NCBI GenBank assembly: GCA_963556145.1
Contig: CAUVYJ010000004.1
Coordinates: 18,399-82,398 of the forward strand
Direction: 5' to 3'
Origin: Hygrocybe punicea
Lineage: Eukaryota > Basidiomycota > Agaricomycetes > Agaricales > Hygrophoraceae
DNA: 64,000 nt
The first letter of the stretch is position 1. The number at the start of each line of letters is the position of its first letter. The position numbers and the translations under genes are program-made. Below the pieces are notes generated by a model. That model was given only the letters and a program-made list of their open reading frames with translations, was not told where the DNA came from and made no database searches. This document shows positions 12,201 through 23,678 of this stretch, piece by piece.

Positions 12201-13171
12201 AAGTCGTTCCAGGTAAGCTCTCAATGCACATGTCACCGTTCAATCTTGACAATGAAAACACAACAGGAGGCCTGTTGTTGCCATACACCGAGGCACGCAT
12301 GGAAGCATTCGACGATCTCATTGCCAGAGGTGTCATAAAGATGGAGCAATCAAGAAACAGCATGCCCAACACCACAATTGACCTCGATGCCATCGCGGAC
12401 CGAGTGGTGGATCGACTCATGCCTCGCCTCACAGATCTGATCAGAGATGTTGTTACCTCTGTCCTAAGCAAGGCTCCCACCACCGTTGAGGTCTCCAATG
12501 TTGACATGGACATGATGAGCATCGAACCTGACCTCAGTGATGTCCCCGAGGTCGTCGTAGCCCAGCCAGATCCAATCATCGTTGATGGAGAACTGGAGAA
12601 CTCAGCATTGGAAGTAATGGGTGCCATGCTCAAGCATCAGCACCCACGGTGGACCTGCGACCAGCAGAGGCTTGCAATGATGGAGGTTCTGTCCCTCCAA
12701 CGTGATGTCCTAGCCATAATGCGTACCAGCTCAGGAAAGTCCATGCTGATTGTGGTGCCAAGCCTGTTGGAGGAGGCCAAGATCACAGTGGCAGTTTTGC
12801 CCCTCAAGTCTCTGCTGCAGGACTATTCAAGGAAACTGACAGCTCAGGGTGTGCCCTTCACCGTGTTCAAAAACCATCCATCCTTCAGCCTCACCAGCGC
12901 ACGCCAACTGGTACTCGTCACCATTGATCAGGCGAGATCCAAAAGATGGCACCAGGAAATAGCAGAGCTCAACCAACGCATTCCCGTGGTCAGGATGGTG
13001 TTTGATGAGGGCCACTTTGCCCTCATCGATCGTGACTGGAGGGTCTCCCTGGACATAATACATGATCTCAGGCAATTTCCCATGCAGTTTGTAGTGCTGT
13101 CAGCCACCATCCCTCCAAAGTCGCAAGATGCCACCATCAATGCTTATGGCCTCGGCAAAAACACCTACTAA
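9213..13171 (+). pseudogene. OrsD-type zinc-finger protein fused to a RecQ-like helicase, truncated
   Basis: The start MPSSCTNCNLEF is at 9213. An N-terminal zinc finger (CSHPKCPKPF..LQKH) is followed by the intron 9543-9596 and a Glu/Asp-rich stretch. A second Cys/His block then appears (LLCDWCGYAVLPKHVESHL, about 9860) with CLFCSHASTSKEYMRKHHSKH, as in OrsD-family (DUF3505) proteins. The intron 10570-10626 joins AKT to GISNTPL in frame. The C-terminal part has a RecQ-like core: TSSGKSMLIVVPS (Walker A, about 12728), VFDEGHFALID (DExH position, about 13000) and VVLSATIPP (motif III, about 13100). It stops at 13169-13171, so helicase motifs IV-VI are missing. An in-frame TGA at 10295-10297 further splits the frame. 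RecQ-like genes of this kind are often subtelomeric in fungi, and the telomere-like repeats downstream are consistent with that. Confidence 0.75.
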
Positions 13172-13379
13172 GATTCCGATTCCATTCAACACAGGAATAT
13201 CCACCCTGGTTACCCTGGCAGAGAACTGGGATTTATAAGGAACCTGGAGGCGTGGGAAGGTCAGGGTGATTATATATAGTGTTTTGTAAAAGAGTTAGGC
13301 TAAGACTAGTGTTGGGCTTGTGAGAAATAGAAAATGTTACCCACTACGCATACATTTTTGGCCCTGTGAATGCTGTGTG

Positions 13380-13878
13380 GTACAGCGGTGGAAACATATG
13401 CGCGGGTCGAGCTTACTCGACCCGCGGAATCAAGCGATAGCATTCTGCAATTTGCCTGTACTTGGATTGCAGGCATCTGCATTCGGTGCATCAAACACAC
13501 TCAATGAATAGACATATATTAAGTATGTCTTTGTATGATACATCTAAGATTCCAACAACTCGAGGATGCTGACCCGACAGACATGGCAGCCGCGGGTCGA
13601 GCATGCTCGACTCGCGGACCAATAAGCTGTCACTCCAGCATGCTCAACCCACAGAAGCACACATTGGATGCTGCAGACATGAAGCCACAGGTTGAGCATG
13701 CTTGACCCACAGACCAATAAGCCACGACTCCAGTGTGTTCAACTGGTAGACAGACAAGCTTTGACTCAAGCATACTCGACTCATAGACATACAAGCTGCG
13801 ACTCAAGCATGCTCATGCAGCGACTTGAGCATGCTTGACCCACAGACAGACAAGCTGGGACATGTGCGTGCTCAACCT
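13380..13878. repeat. Palindromic AGCATGCTCGA repeat cluster
   Basis: About ten imperfect units carry the palindromic core (TC/TT)GAGCATGCTCGA, often flanked by CCGCGGG or CCACAG and AGACAGACAAGCTG. The two sharpest palindromes are near 13404-13424 (GGGTCGAGC..GCTCGACCC-like) and 13590-13616. Several later units show C-to-T changes (GACTCAAGCATACTCGACTC), as expected from CpG decay. No coding content was seen. Confidence 0.8.
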
Positions 13879-14158
13879 AGTGAGTATAAGGAAGTGCCTA
13901 TTGGTCCAATAGGCAGTTTGAACTTTGCCCCCTTCGTTCTCGGCCAATACTGGACCGTTTCCCACGATCCGGGGTTATTCTGGGAGCTGACGTAAGCATC
14001 TAGACCGTACACCCCAGTAAGGCAAGCATTGTTCCCACGGTTCCTCTTTAATAAGCCAATGCGCAACAGGTCCATTTCAGAAAGATCCCCTCAGTATGGG
14101 GTCAGTTCTTGCCCGATCTGGATGAAACTGCAGATCCAGGACGCTTACATAAGCTCCT
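13879..14158. repeat. 280-bp tandem duplication, copy 1
   Basis: Begins AGTGAGTATAAGGAAGTGCC and is followed directly by a near-identical copy at 14159-14438. Only a few substitutions are seen, such as GCTGACG versus GCTTACG near 13988/14268. Contains GGTCCAATAGGC and CGGCCAATACTGG. Confidence 0.9.
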
Positions 14159-14438
14159 AGTGAGTATAAGGAAGTGCCTATTGGTCCAATAGGCAGTTTG
14201 AACTTTGCCCCCTTCGTTCTCGGCCAATACTGGACCGTTTCCCACGATCCGGGGTTATTCTGGGAGCTTACGTAAGCATCTAGACCGTACACCCCAATAA
14301 GGCAAGCATTGTTCCCACGGTTCCTCTTTAATAAGCCAATGCGCAACAGGTCCATTTCAGAAAGATCCCCTCAGTATGGGGTCAGTTCTTGCCCGATCTG
14401 GATGAAACTGCAGATCCAGGACGCTTACATAAGCCCCT
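14159..14438. repeat. 280-bp tandem duplication, copy 2
   Basis: Direct continuation of the first copy at exactly 280 bp spacing. Copy 2 then runs into CCCTAGACCGTATAATACCG, which resembles an internal CTAGACCGTA of the unit. Confidence 0.9.
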
Positions 14439-14925
14439 AGACCGTATAATACCGTGATTTTTCCACGGTGGCTCACTTGTCCCAAAATGGAAATTGCACA
14501 TTTCAGCAAGACCCCTCCATATCTCTATGAATACTGCACCAATCAACATGGTCTGGGTGGTGATTACAAAGCTATTTGGTCATGTTTGACCGTGCAATTG
14601 AGACCGTGGGAATATCCGGTCTGGTTGTGACGCTATAAGCATATCATGATTTGCTGGTGCAACAACAGTGTGCAGTGAGTTACATAAGCAATATACCATA
14701 TCTGGCATGGTGTTGGCTGAGTCATCTCTTTGTAATGCATGTGTCAGGTGACGTGCCAATTTTCTAAGCAATCCACCCAGTGGTTGCATACGAATCCAAA
14801 GCGGTGCTTGAAAGCAAGTAGCACTATTACAACACATTATAAGCAATTGTAACAAGTCAATAACCAAAAAAATGGTGGGTTGGGAAACATGTGGCAGGCA
14901 TTTCGCCCATGTTTGTATTTTCACT
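14439..14925. other. AAGC-motif spacer leading into the satellite
   Basis: Non-coding. AAGC(A) preceded by T or C recurs roughly every 30-60 bp (TATAAGCATAT, CATAAGCAATA, TCTAAGCAATCC, TATAAGCAATTG), the same word that occurs three times in each 80-bp satellite unit. The segment TTTCGCCCATGTTTGTATTTT just before the array has a counterpart before the second satellite near 63345. Confidence 0.55.
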
Positions 14926-17604
14926 GTGGTGAATTCAAGCAATTTTCACCGTCAGTTAGGGATTCTAAGCAATCCATTTGAAGCAAATTCCGACCGTGTT
15001 TGTACGTGGTGAATTCAAGCAATTTTCACCGTCAGTTAGGGATTCTAAGCAATCCATTTGAAGCAAATTCCGACCGTGTTTGTACGTGGTGAATTCAAGC
15101 AATTTTCACCGTCAGTTAGGGATTCTAAGCAATCCATTTGAAGCAAATTCCGACCGTGTTTGTACGTGGTGAATTCAAGCAATTTTCACCGTCAGTTAGG
15201 GATTCTAAGCAATCCATTTGAAGCAAATTCCGACCGTGTTTGTACGTGGTGAATTCAAGCAATTTTCACCGTCAGTTAGGGATTCTAAGCAATCCATTTG
15301 AAGCAAATTCCGACCGTGTTTGTACGTGGTGAATTCAAGCAATTTTCACCGTCAGTTAGGGATTCTAAGCAATCCATTTGAAGCAAATTCCGACCGTGTT
15401 TGTACGTGGTGAATTCAAGCAATTTTCACCGTCAGTTAGGGATTCTAAGCAATCCATTTGAAGCAAATTCCGACCGTGTTTGTACGTGGTGAATTCAAGC
15501 AATTTTCACCGTCAGTTAGGGATTCTAAGCAATCCATTTGAAGCAAATTCCGACCGTGTTTGTACGTGGTGAATTCAAGCAATTTTCACCGTCAGTTAGG
15601 GATTCTAAGCAATCCATTTGAAGCAAATTCCGACCGTGTTTGTACGTGGTGAATTCAAGCAATTTTCACCGTCAGTTAGGGATTCTAAGCAATCCATTTG
15701 AAGCAAATTCCGACCGTGTTTGTACGTGGTGAATTCAAGCAATTTTCACCGTCAGTTAGGGATTCTAAGCAATCCATTTGAAGCAAATTCCGACCGTGTT
15801 TGTACGTGGTGAATTCAAGCAATTTTCACCGTCAGTTAGGGATTCTAAGCAATCCATTTGAAGCAAATTCCGACCGTGTTTGTACGTGGTGAATTCAAGC
15901 AATTTTCACCGTCAGTTAGGGATTCTAAGCAATCCATTTGAAGCAAATTCCGACCGTGTTTGTACGTGGTGAATTCAAGCAATTTTCACCGTCAGTTAGG
16001 GATTCTAAGCAATCCATTTGAAGCAAATTCCGACCGTGTTTGTACGTGGTGAATTCAAGCAATTTTCACCGTCAGTTAGGGATTCTAAGCAATCCATTTG
16101 AAGCAAATTCCGACCGTGTTTGTACGTGGTGAATTCAAGCAATTTTCACCGTCAGTTAGGGATTCTAAGCAATCCATTTGAAGCAAATTCCGACCGTGTT
16201 TGTACGTGGTGAATTCAAGCAATTTTCACCGTCAGTTAGGGATTCTAAGCAATCCATTTGAAGCAAATTCCGACCGTGTTTGTACGTGGTGAATTCAAGC
16301 AATTTTCACCGTCAGTTAGGGATTCTAAGCAATCCATTTGAAGCAAATTCCGACCGTGTTTGTACGTGGTGAATTCAAGCAATTTTCACCGTCAGTTAGG
16401 GATTCTAAGCAATCCATTTGAAGCAAATTCCGACCGTGTTTGTACGTGGTGAATTCAAGCAATTTTCACCGTCAGTTAGGGATTCTAAGCAATCCATTTG
16501 AAGCAAATTCCGACCGTGTTTGTACGTGGTGAATTCAAGCAATTTTCACCGTCAGTTAGGGATTCTAAGCAATCCATTTGAAGCAAATTCCGACCGTGTT
16601 TGTACGTGGTGAATTCAAGCAATTTTCACCGTCAGTTAGGGATTCTAAGCAATCCATTTGAAGCAAATTCCGACCGTGTTTGTACGTGGTGAATTCAAGC
16701 AATTTTCACCGTCAGTTAGGGATTCTAAGCAATCCATTTGAAGCAAATTCCGACCGTGTTTGTACGTGGTGAATTCAAGCAATTTTCACCGTCAGTTAGG
16801 GATTCTAAGCAATCCATTTGAAGCAAATTCCGACCGTGTTTGTACGTGGTGAATTCAAGCAATTTTCACCGTCAGTTAGGGATTCTAAGCAATCCATTTG
16901 AAGCAAATTCCGACCGTGTTTGTACGTGGTGAATTCAAGCAATTTTCACCGTCAGTTAGGGATTCTAAGCAATCCATTTGAAGCAAATTCCGACCGTGTT
17001 TGTACGTGGTGAATTCAAGCAATTTTCACCGTCAGTTAGGGATTCTAAGCAATCCATTTGAAGCAAATTCCGACCGTGTTTGTACGTGGTGAATTCAAGC
17101 AATTTTCACCGTCAGTTAGGGATTCTAAGCAATCCATTTGAAGCAAATTCCGACCGTGTTTGTACGTGGTGAATTCAAGCAATTTTCACCGTCAGTTAGG
17201 GATTCTAAGCAATCCATTTGAAGCAAATTCCGACCGTGTTTGTACGTGGTGAATTCAAGCAATTTTCACCGTCAGTTAGGGATTCTAAGCAATCCATTTG
17301 AAGCAAATTCCGACCGTGTTTGTACGTGGTGAATTCAAGCAATTTTCACCGTCAGTTAGGGATTCTAAGCAATCCATTTGAAGCAAATTCCGACCGTGTT
17401 TGTACGTGGTGAATTCAAGCAATTTTCACCGTCAGTTAGGGATTCTAAGCAATCCATTTGAAGCAAATTCCGACCGTGTTTGTACGTGGTGAATTCAAGC
17501 AATTTTCACCGTCAGTTAGGGATTCTAAGCAATCCGTTTGAAGCAAATTCCGACCGTGTTTGTACGTGGTGAATTCAAGCAATTTTCACCGTCAGTTAGG
17601 GATT
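14926..17604. repeat. 80-bp satellite array, about 33.5 copies
   Basis: GAATTCAAGC recurs at 14931, 15011, 15091 and so on to 17571, a strict 80-bp period. Each unit contains CCGTCAGTTAGGGATTC, hence one TTAGGG, and three AAGCAA words. Copies look identical except for one A-to-G change in the last full unit (AATCCGTTTG, about 17536) and divergence at the left edge. The array is cut mid-unit at 17604, where ATGGCTCC begins. Such uniformity suggests recent homogenisation or expansion. Confidence 0.97.
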
Positions 17605-17639
17605 ATGGCTCCATTTACTGATATGTATATCAAAACACT
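17605..17639 (+). repeat. 35-bp direct repeat, left copy
   Basis: Begins ATGGCTCCATTTACTGATAT and ends in CAAAACACT. It is identical and in the same orientation as 26224-26258. It starts exactly where the 80-bp satellite is interrupted, so it probably marks a mobile-element end. Confidence 0.8.
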
Positions 17640-17738
17640 CATTCCAAAAATTCTGAAAAATTCACCATAATTCTCGAAATAATTCATAACCCTAGTGGCA
17701 TTAAAATTTTGAAATTCTGTCAAGCGGTTGTGGAGCAT

Positions 17739-17830
17739 TGGACATTAAACCCTAACCCTACATGTAAACCCTAACCCTAGGTTGCATCCCACAACCAGGG
17801 TTATGATCAGCATACAGCTTAGGGTTAAGA
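17739..17830. repeat. Interstitial telomere-type repeats
   Basis: CCCTAACCCTA occurs twice (about 17748-17761 and 17769-17779), with further CCAGGGTTA and TTAGGGTTAAG at about 17795-17828. These are short degenerate tracts of the TTAGGG hexamer found at many fungal telomeres. They sit between the satellite and the hairpin. Confidence 0.75.
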
Positions 17831-17993
17831 TCATTCTTGTTTTCAGGAAAAAATTTAATTTGCTGAATGAGAACAAAAGGTAGGGCAAGACATTTGATGG
17901 CATGCTGCAAAGCATGCCTTCACATGTCTTGCCCTACCTTTTTTTCCTCATTCAGCAAATTAAAACTTCTCCTGAAAACAAGAATGATCTTAA
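17825..17993. repeat. Long foldback hairpin with about 69-nt arms
   Basis: The left arm 17825-17893 and right arm 17924-17993 are reverse complements with about 90% or higher identity by eye (TTAAGATCATTCTTGTTTTC...GCAAGACAT against its complement). The loop holds a second perfect stem, GGCATGCT, with GCAA between it and AGCATGCC. It could be a foldback MITE or an RNA hairpin precursor. Confidence 0.85.
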
Positions 17994-18149
17994 CTGGCTA
18001 TGGTTACATACATTCAATCTCACCTTTCTCTATGTAGTGGATATTACATATGTCCTTTCTCCCAATATATCCTTTTTATACATTCAGAATTCATCTCAAG
18101 TAGACCTCTTTCTCAATGAGCCTATGTTGCTGTAATAACTCAGATTTGT

Positions 18150-18400
18150 GGTGCAATCTCCTCTTCCTCCTCTTCCTCCTCTTCCTCTTCCTCCTCCTCC
18201 TGAGCCAAATACCTCCAACTTGTCCCTCTCTTATTGGTATTGGCAATTCTATTGCCATAACCCAAGTTTGTTCCTCTGTGGATTTGACTTTTACTATCAG
18301 CTACTCTCCCTAGTCAAATTTATCATACCTCCTGTTCATTTGCATCTCTTCTTCCTTTCCTCCTTCCTCTTCCTCTTCCTCTTCCTCTTTCTCATGGATT
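18150..18400. repeat. Polypyrimidine CTCTTCCTC tracts
   Basis: Two CTCTTCCTCCTC-type runs lie at about 18165-18205 and 18345-18395. They sit downstream of the large minus-strand gene, in which strand they would be GA-rich. Simple sequence, no gene. Confidence 0.7.
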
Positions 18401-18482
18401 CCTCCCTGCAATCTCATCTTAGATGCTCTAGTCAATGTCCCTAGAGAATGAATTACATCACATTATTTGGGGCCAAAGAGGA

Positions 18483-21400
18483 TTAAGCACAAATCACATT
18501 ACCATAGTTATTGCTCTTTTCAATCTCACCCATTTTCATTATCTGAATTCTTGCAGACCTTCGTGGGTCACTCATGGCTTTGTGGGTTGGATTAGGTTTA
18601 TGCCCAAGTTCATGAGCCACAGACAATCCTCTGCTTCTCCTCTCATCTGCTGTTCCATCTTCTGATCCAAACAAACTTTTCATTCGTCCCCCATCTTCTG
18701 ATCCAAACCAACTTGTCATTGGCCCATCATCTTGTGATTCCAATGGACCATGTTCTGGCATCCATGGCAGTGGTGTTGAGCTCATAACAAAGTGTGACAA
18801 CCCACCATCTGACTGGTTTCGTTCTGAATCTGTGTTCGTTCCAGAAGATATGGCCTTTGGTTTTTTGACCCGTTTGCCACGTGCTCTGGTCATTGCCAGT
18901 CTCTTCTGTTCCCGTTTGTCTCGACGCCTTACTCTCGTGGTCACATTTGCTGGGATGCCTTGATGCTCCTCTGCAAGACGTGCTTCAATCATCATCGCTG
19001 ATGCCTTCACTTTCATCGATGGCCGTGGTTGGTTTTTTCTTGGTGGGCCAATTTTTCGAAGTCGATAGTAGACTGGATTAGTCAGAAATTGAATGGATCC
19101 CTGTTTCGTGCTCCAGATTTTACCAGGTCCTTTCAATGTGCAGGGCAATGAGAGGGGAAGACACTGAAGCCTGTCAAAGATGATATGCAGTGCCCGATCC
19201 AGATCTTTTTTAGCTCCCACAGTCATTATCTCCACAACTTCAGCATATTTCTGTAGGTAACCTCTCTTCACAAAAGGTAACCAGACTGAATTCGGCCGGA
19301 ATACCTTTCCCTGTTCAGGGAAAAACACTTTGACCATATCACGAAGGCTTCTGGTACGTCGCCCATGAACAGGTCCCTCCAGGTTGTGGCTGGACGGTAG
19401 GAAAGTGCGGTGTTCCAACAACCCCATTAATGCTCTCAGACTCCATGTGCCCATGGCTTCTTCAAGTGTGTTTGGATGAGGCAGAGGTCCTTGAAGTGTT
19501 GTTCCATTGACAGTCAGCCACATGTCAACCGTAAACTGGATAAACAGTGAACTGGCTCTTCGATGACTGGCCCACATTTCATCCCAAAACCACTCCATCA
19601 TAAGCAATTCCGGTTGTGTGGCCATGGTGGACACAACATCAGTCCATGGTGGAGAATCGCCAAGAGGGTACAAGGAATTTGGACAAGAGGTTTCTGGCTG
19701 TGTCAGTTGTTTGGGCTTGTGTTTTGCATGTTTCATGGCTGTTATGACTTCCTGACAGTCAACCTTTTCTAGAACCGTTACAACTCCTGTTGAAAGGTTT
19801 AGGTCATGTAGAAAGAACATGCCAAACCGTTCGATCGTTGGTCCAAACTGGACATCCACCATCGCATTTCGTAGGAAACTGAAGGTGGGTTTGGGGGTGA
19901 TGACAATGTGTCGAATCAAATGCATGATCAAAGCAGTGTGAAGCTTGTAGTTTCGTGTCGGTTGTTTAAAGAGCATCACTTGTAGGTTCTTCAATTCCAG
20001 AAGCCGACGAGACAAGAAGTTAAGGAATGTGCTTGACTTCACCCAGAGTATGGGTTCATGCTGAAGGTATTCCTGCATCTTGTTCACATACAAGCTTCAT
20101 TATTATTTGGTTATTTTGATTCCTCATGGTTGACACACACACCTTTTTAGGAGCATTCAACATCGCTAACTTGATTGCAGCTCCACTCCCACGTATCTCC
20201 TCTCGAACTCCATAAGACTTTGTTGTGGCTCCCATGAACAAGCCATGGTATCTTTTGATGCATTCCAGAAAGTTTCGATTCACATCGTGGGCATCAGAAT
20301 CCTCACAGAAATAATTATCACCTCCAGGACGACGGATGATCTCAAAGCAGAGATTGTAAGTTGACCGAAAAATCAGCTGCACAGCAGCAGCACGTGCTAG
20401 GGTCATTTCACTCTGCATTCCACCATAGTTTCGCAGTGTATTGAGGTGGTGAATGTTGCCAGCCTTCATACCTGCAGCTGCATATGAAGCATTGGTTTTA
20501 TCCAATCTCCACAGTCCAATGAGTGGTTCCTGGCTATCAGGGTCAGGGTGGAAGCCCATGCCTAGGTCCATGAACAGTTGTCCATGCTGCCTATCCATCA
20601 TGTACTCCCAATCCATGCTTGGATAATTTTTGCAAAGTAACTGGTAAGGCGTTCCATGGTCACCAACAATGACAGTTGTCGACCGTTTGATTCCTCGGAT
20701 ATCTGCAACAAAAAAGAATGACCCAAACATATCGTATTTGTTTGGGTTTTGTTTGATGATTGCCCGCATCCTTTTCTGCATCTCTGTTAGCTTGGTCGAA
20801 TCAATGCTTGTCGTCTTGGTGAGTGGGTATTGTTTTCCAGTCGATTTCCATCTCCACTCCTCCATCGTGTAATCCACATATGGCAAGGTGGCTGTATTTG
20901 CACAGTGGAGTATGCCTGGGTATACGATTTCTGTTAACCAATAAGATTGTATCTCCACTGGCACCAAAGTAGCCCATTTGCCAGTCAAGTGACTTCTGTG
21001 TTTCATCCTCGGCCAGAACACCGAGATGTTGCAGCTACCAGCTCCTTCACCAATCTTGGCAAAGTGTGAATGTGGAATGCAGCTTAGTGGACTTCGAGTA
21101 GTGAACCATTCACTTCGGCCACCAGACTCCTTGTCTTCTTCAGACTGTGGCATCAACAGTTCCACGTAGACATGGTTGTTTTTGTGAACTGGTGGAAACC
21201 TGCCATGGTAAGGAAGGACATGCACCAGCAGCTGTGTTTGGACTTTGAGGTTGTGAGTCACCCAGATGATGCTGTCGATATCTATTGATAAGTGCACTTC
21301 CTCTGGTGTCAGACGATATGTATCCTTTTCCAGGTCCACATGGATGTAATTGTGATCCGACGTGGTTCCTTGGAGAAACACCTGATGACTGTTAGGAGAT

Positions 21401-21925
21401 CCTACTTCTCCTGCCTCCAGAAGCATGTTTGACATTCCGAGGATACATCTGTCTCCGCCATTCTCTACATCCAAGTCCGAGTCATCGTCTATTGACTGCG
21501 GTCCAATGATGCCCACAGGTAGGAGATGTTCCCTGACACAGTTAGGGTGACCCTTGTTAAACATCAGTGCAAAACTTCGTTCCAGGCGGTAACCGTAGTC
21601 TTTGAAAATCTCCCATGGAGACCGTTTCGTGGGCAGAGGATCCCAACTTGTTGGGTATGCTTCAATGCCACTACTTTGTTGTAGCCACCGCATGTCCTGG
21701 AGACTAGGTCCACCAAAGTAGTCGTCGAAATCCTTATTAGGTGGCAAGCCGTGAAAACATTGGGGTGGTAACGAAATAATTGCACCACCTGCAATGGGAG
21801 CCCTTGGTTTCATGTGTTCCCGATTTCGTGCATTCTTCATATTTTGAAAGGCTCGTAAACGTTTTGGCAATGTTTTCAGGATGGTTTTCTCCATTGAAGA
21901 GTCATGCCCACTGTTAGATGATGAC

Positions 21926-21957
<32 letters not shown>

Positions 21958-23548
21958 CGCTGATGATGCTGATGATGCTGATGATGCTGATGATTTCAAT
22001 AGTTTTGATCGATTTGATGAATGGTTCATGGTTATTCGTTTCTGCCTTTTCCCTTGGGACTGCAGGAAGGCCTCCTTGCATTGTGGGCACCTAACCCTAA
22101 CCCTGACAAGGGTTACCTCTATAGAGTCACACTCGGCATGGAATGCATTTCCATTGGTGATTGCATTACAGGCAGCTTCATCGGGGAGTCTATCCCAGAC
22201 TCCAACTGCTTCATGTTCATGTTCTGTCAAGGAAATATGTCTCCAGGTTTGGTATGAAACAAAGAGACCTTCCCGAATAATGGTTAGCTACCGTAATCGT
22301 GTGTTGTGGGCACATTCAATATTAGGCATCACAATCTGGTGTAGAGTGTCGAAACAGTGGCCCTGCACAGAAAACATCATGATTTCTGCACAAACTGTTG
22401 CACCACAGTCATATCCATTCTGAATGCATAACTTGAATTAGGTAATATGTCCACATGATTATTACTGCTATGACCACTCACCTGAAGCCAGTCAAATCCA
22501 GACTTGATCACTGACTGGGAAGAGGTTACCATCCAGCCAAATAACCTAGCCACCATGTTCCAAAGTTTAGGCCCATTCCATGATTCCCAGCGGATCTCAG
22601 AACTGGGTCCCACTCGACCAATATTTCGGCCTAATATGTGTGCTCTTTTGGAGGAGTAGTCGAAAATCACAAGAAAATAGTGATTAACTTCCAATACAGG
22701 GAGCAAGACAGGTTTCAGGTCAATTGGACCTTCGGGAATCAAGAGTCGTCGTCTTGAATGATGAAATTCCATTTCTGTCGGTTCTGTCCGATCACAAAAG
22801 TGACGAATGGTTATGAAGTCAATGAAGTAAACATTGGCTGCGTGGTGAATTTTGAGCCAGTGTCGGAGCAACACATAATCCATCAAAGCACCACCAAGCC
22901 ATTGTTTAGGGCTCAACGTGTTCAACTCTTGAGGTACACTATCCCAAGTGTAAGGATCACCCATAATGAGATCTTGGTTTGGTATCAGTTATAAAAGTCT
23001 CAATCAGGTCACTGTGCTTTATTGCCAGAGATGGTTAATTTCTCACCGATTTTGTGCTGCTCATCATCAGAAATGGCTGAACTCAAGGTTGATTCGGCTT
23101 CCACAGCATTAAGATTTGCAACTGTCGAAGGTGCATATTCTTCACTATCAGTTGGCATTGCACCATCTGCACTGGAACCAGTAGATGATGTCCATGACAT
23201 TTGGGATGACTCAGGACTGGGAGTTGCAGGTGGACTAGGTGTTTTATTGGTATTGAGGGCATCCGCAAGCACTGTGGTCCAGGGATTATCTTCCTCGGCA
23301 TCCGAGTTGTTTGAGTGGTCAAAGTTAATGACACCATCATTCTTAGTAAACAAGATTACAAAAAGATACAAATTTAATGAATATCCCATTTTGCTCACCA
23401 GAGGTGTTAGATCTGATCTCTTATTATTGGTCGTAACCTGATAGAGAAGTTGGGTCCAAGGGTCCTCCTGGCTATCCAAAGATGATAGAGTAGGTGATTG
23501 TGGTTCATCCATAGTATCACAATGCTTAATAGTAGGAGACAGATCCAT
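18483..23548 (-). CDS. Very large Ulp1-type cysteine protease fusion protein
   Basis: I read this as one minus-strand gene. The N-terminal part (23548-23009) is Ser/Asp/Glu-rich. A Ulp1/C48 domain begins near MGDPYTWDSVPQEL (22964), with WLGGALMDYVLL, NHYFLVIFD (candidate His) and, after the intron near 22481-22433, QNGYDCGATVC (Gln and nucleophilic Cys). Another intron near 22290-22231 leads to CNAITNGNAFHAEC..CPQCKEAF, a Cys/His cluster. A poly-Ser stretch from a GAT-type microsatellite (21920-21990) follows. A long conserved region of unknown function then runs through SCNISVFWPRMKHRSH and SFFFVADIRGIKRS. The intron near 20162-20088 joins NAPKK to EYLQHEPILW. The C-terminus is basic (KRVKKPKAISSG). 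The usual Ulp1 DS motif is replaced by ILGRN, so activity is uncertain. It may be transposon-encoded. Confidence 0.65.
21918..21992. repeat. GATGATGAC/GATGCT microsatellite inside coding sequence
   Basis: A run of GAT/GAC triplets followed by GATGCT repeats. On the minus strand it encodes poly-Ser with SSA repeats in the Ulp1 fusion protein. Likely length-variable. Confidence 0.85.
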
Positions 23549-23678
23549 AGTTTGGTTTGATTTTAAGTTTGATTTATTTGTTTGGACTGATGAAATCTGT
23601 TAGCCGTCGGCACTTTGTTCGGGTGCCTGACTTGACAATATATATAATACTGTCAAGCTTCTCATCTATTTGTGGAAA
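23549..23678. promoter_or_regulatory. Bidirectional promoter between the Ulp1 fusion and BAH-PHD genes
   Basis: Only 130 bp separate the two divergent start codons (23548 minus, 23679 plus). A TATA-like AATATATATAATA at 23637-23649 lies about 30 bp before the plus-strand ATG. It is framed by a perfect inverted repeat, CTTGACA (23631-23637) and TGTCAAG (23651-23657). Confidence 0.55.

Noticed and set aside
14926..17604. CRISPR-like regular array
   Set aside because: The whole 80-bp unit is repeated with no variable spacers, in a eukaryotic context; it is a satellite.
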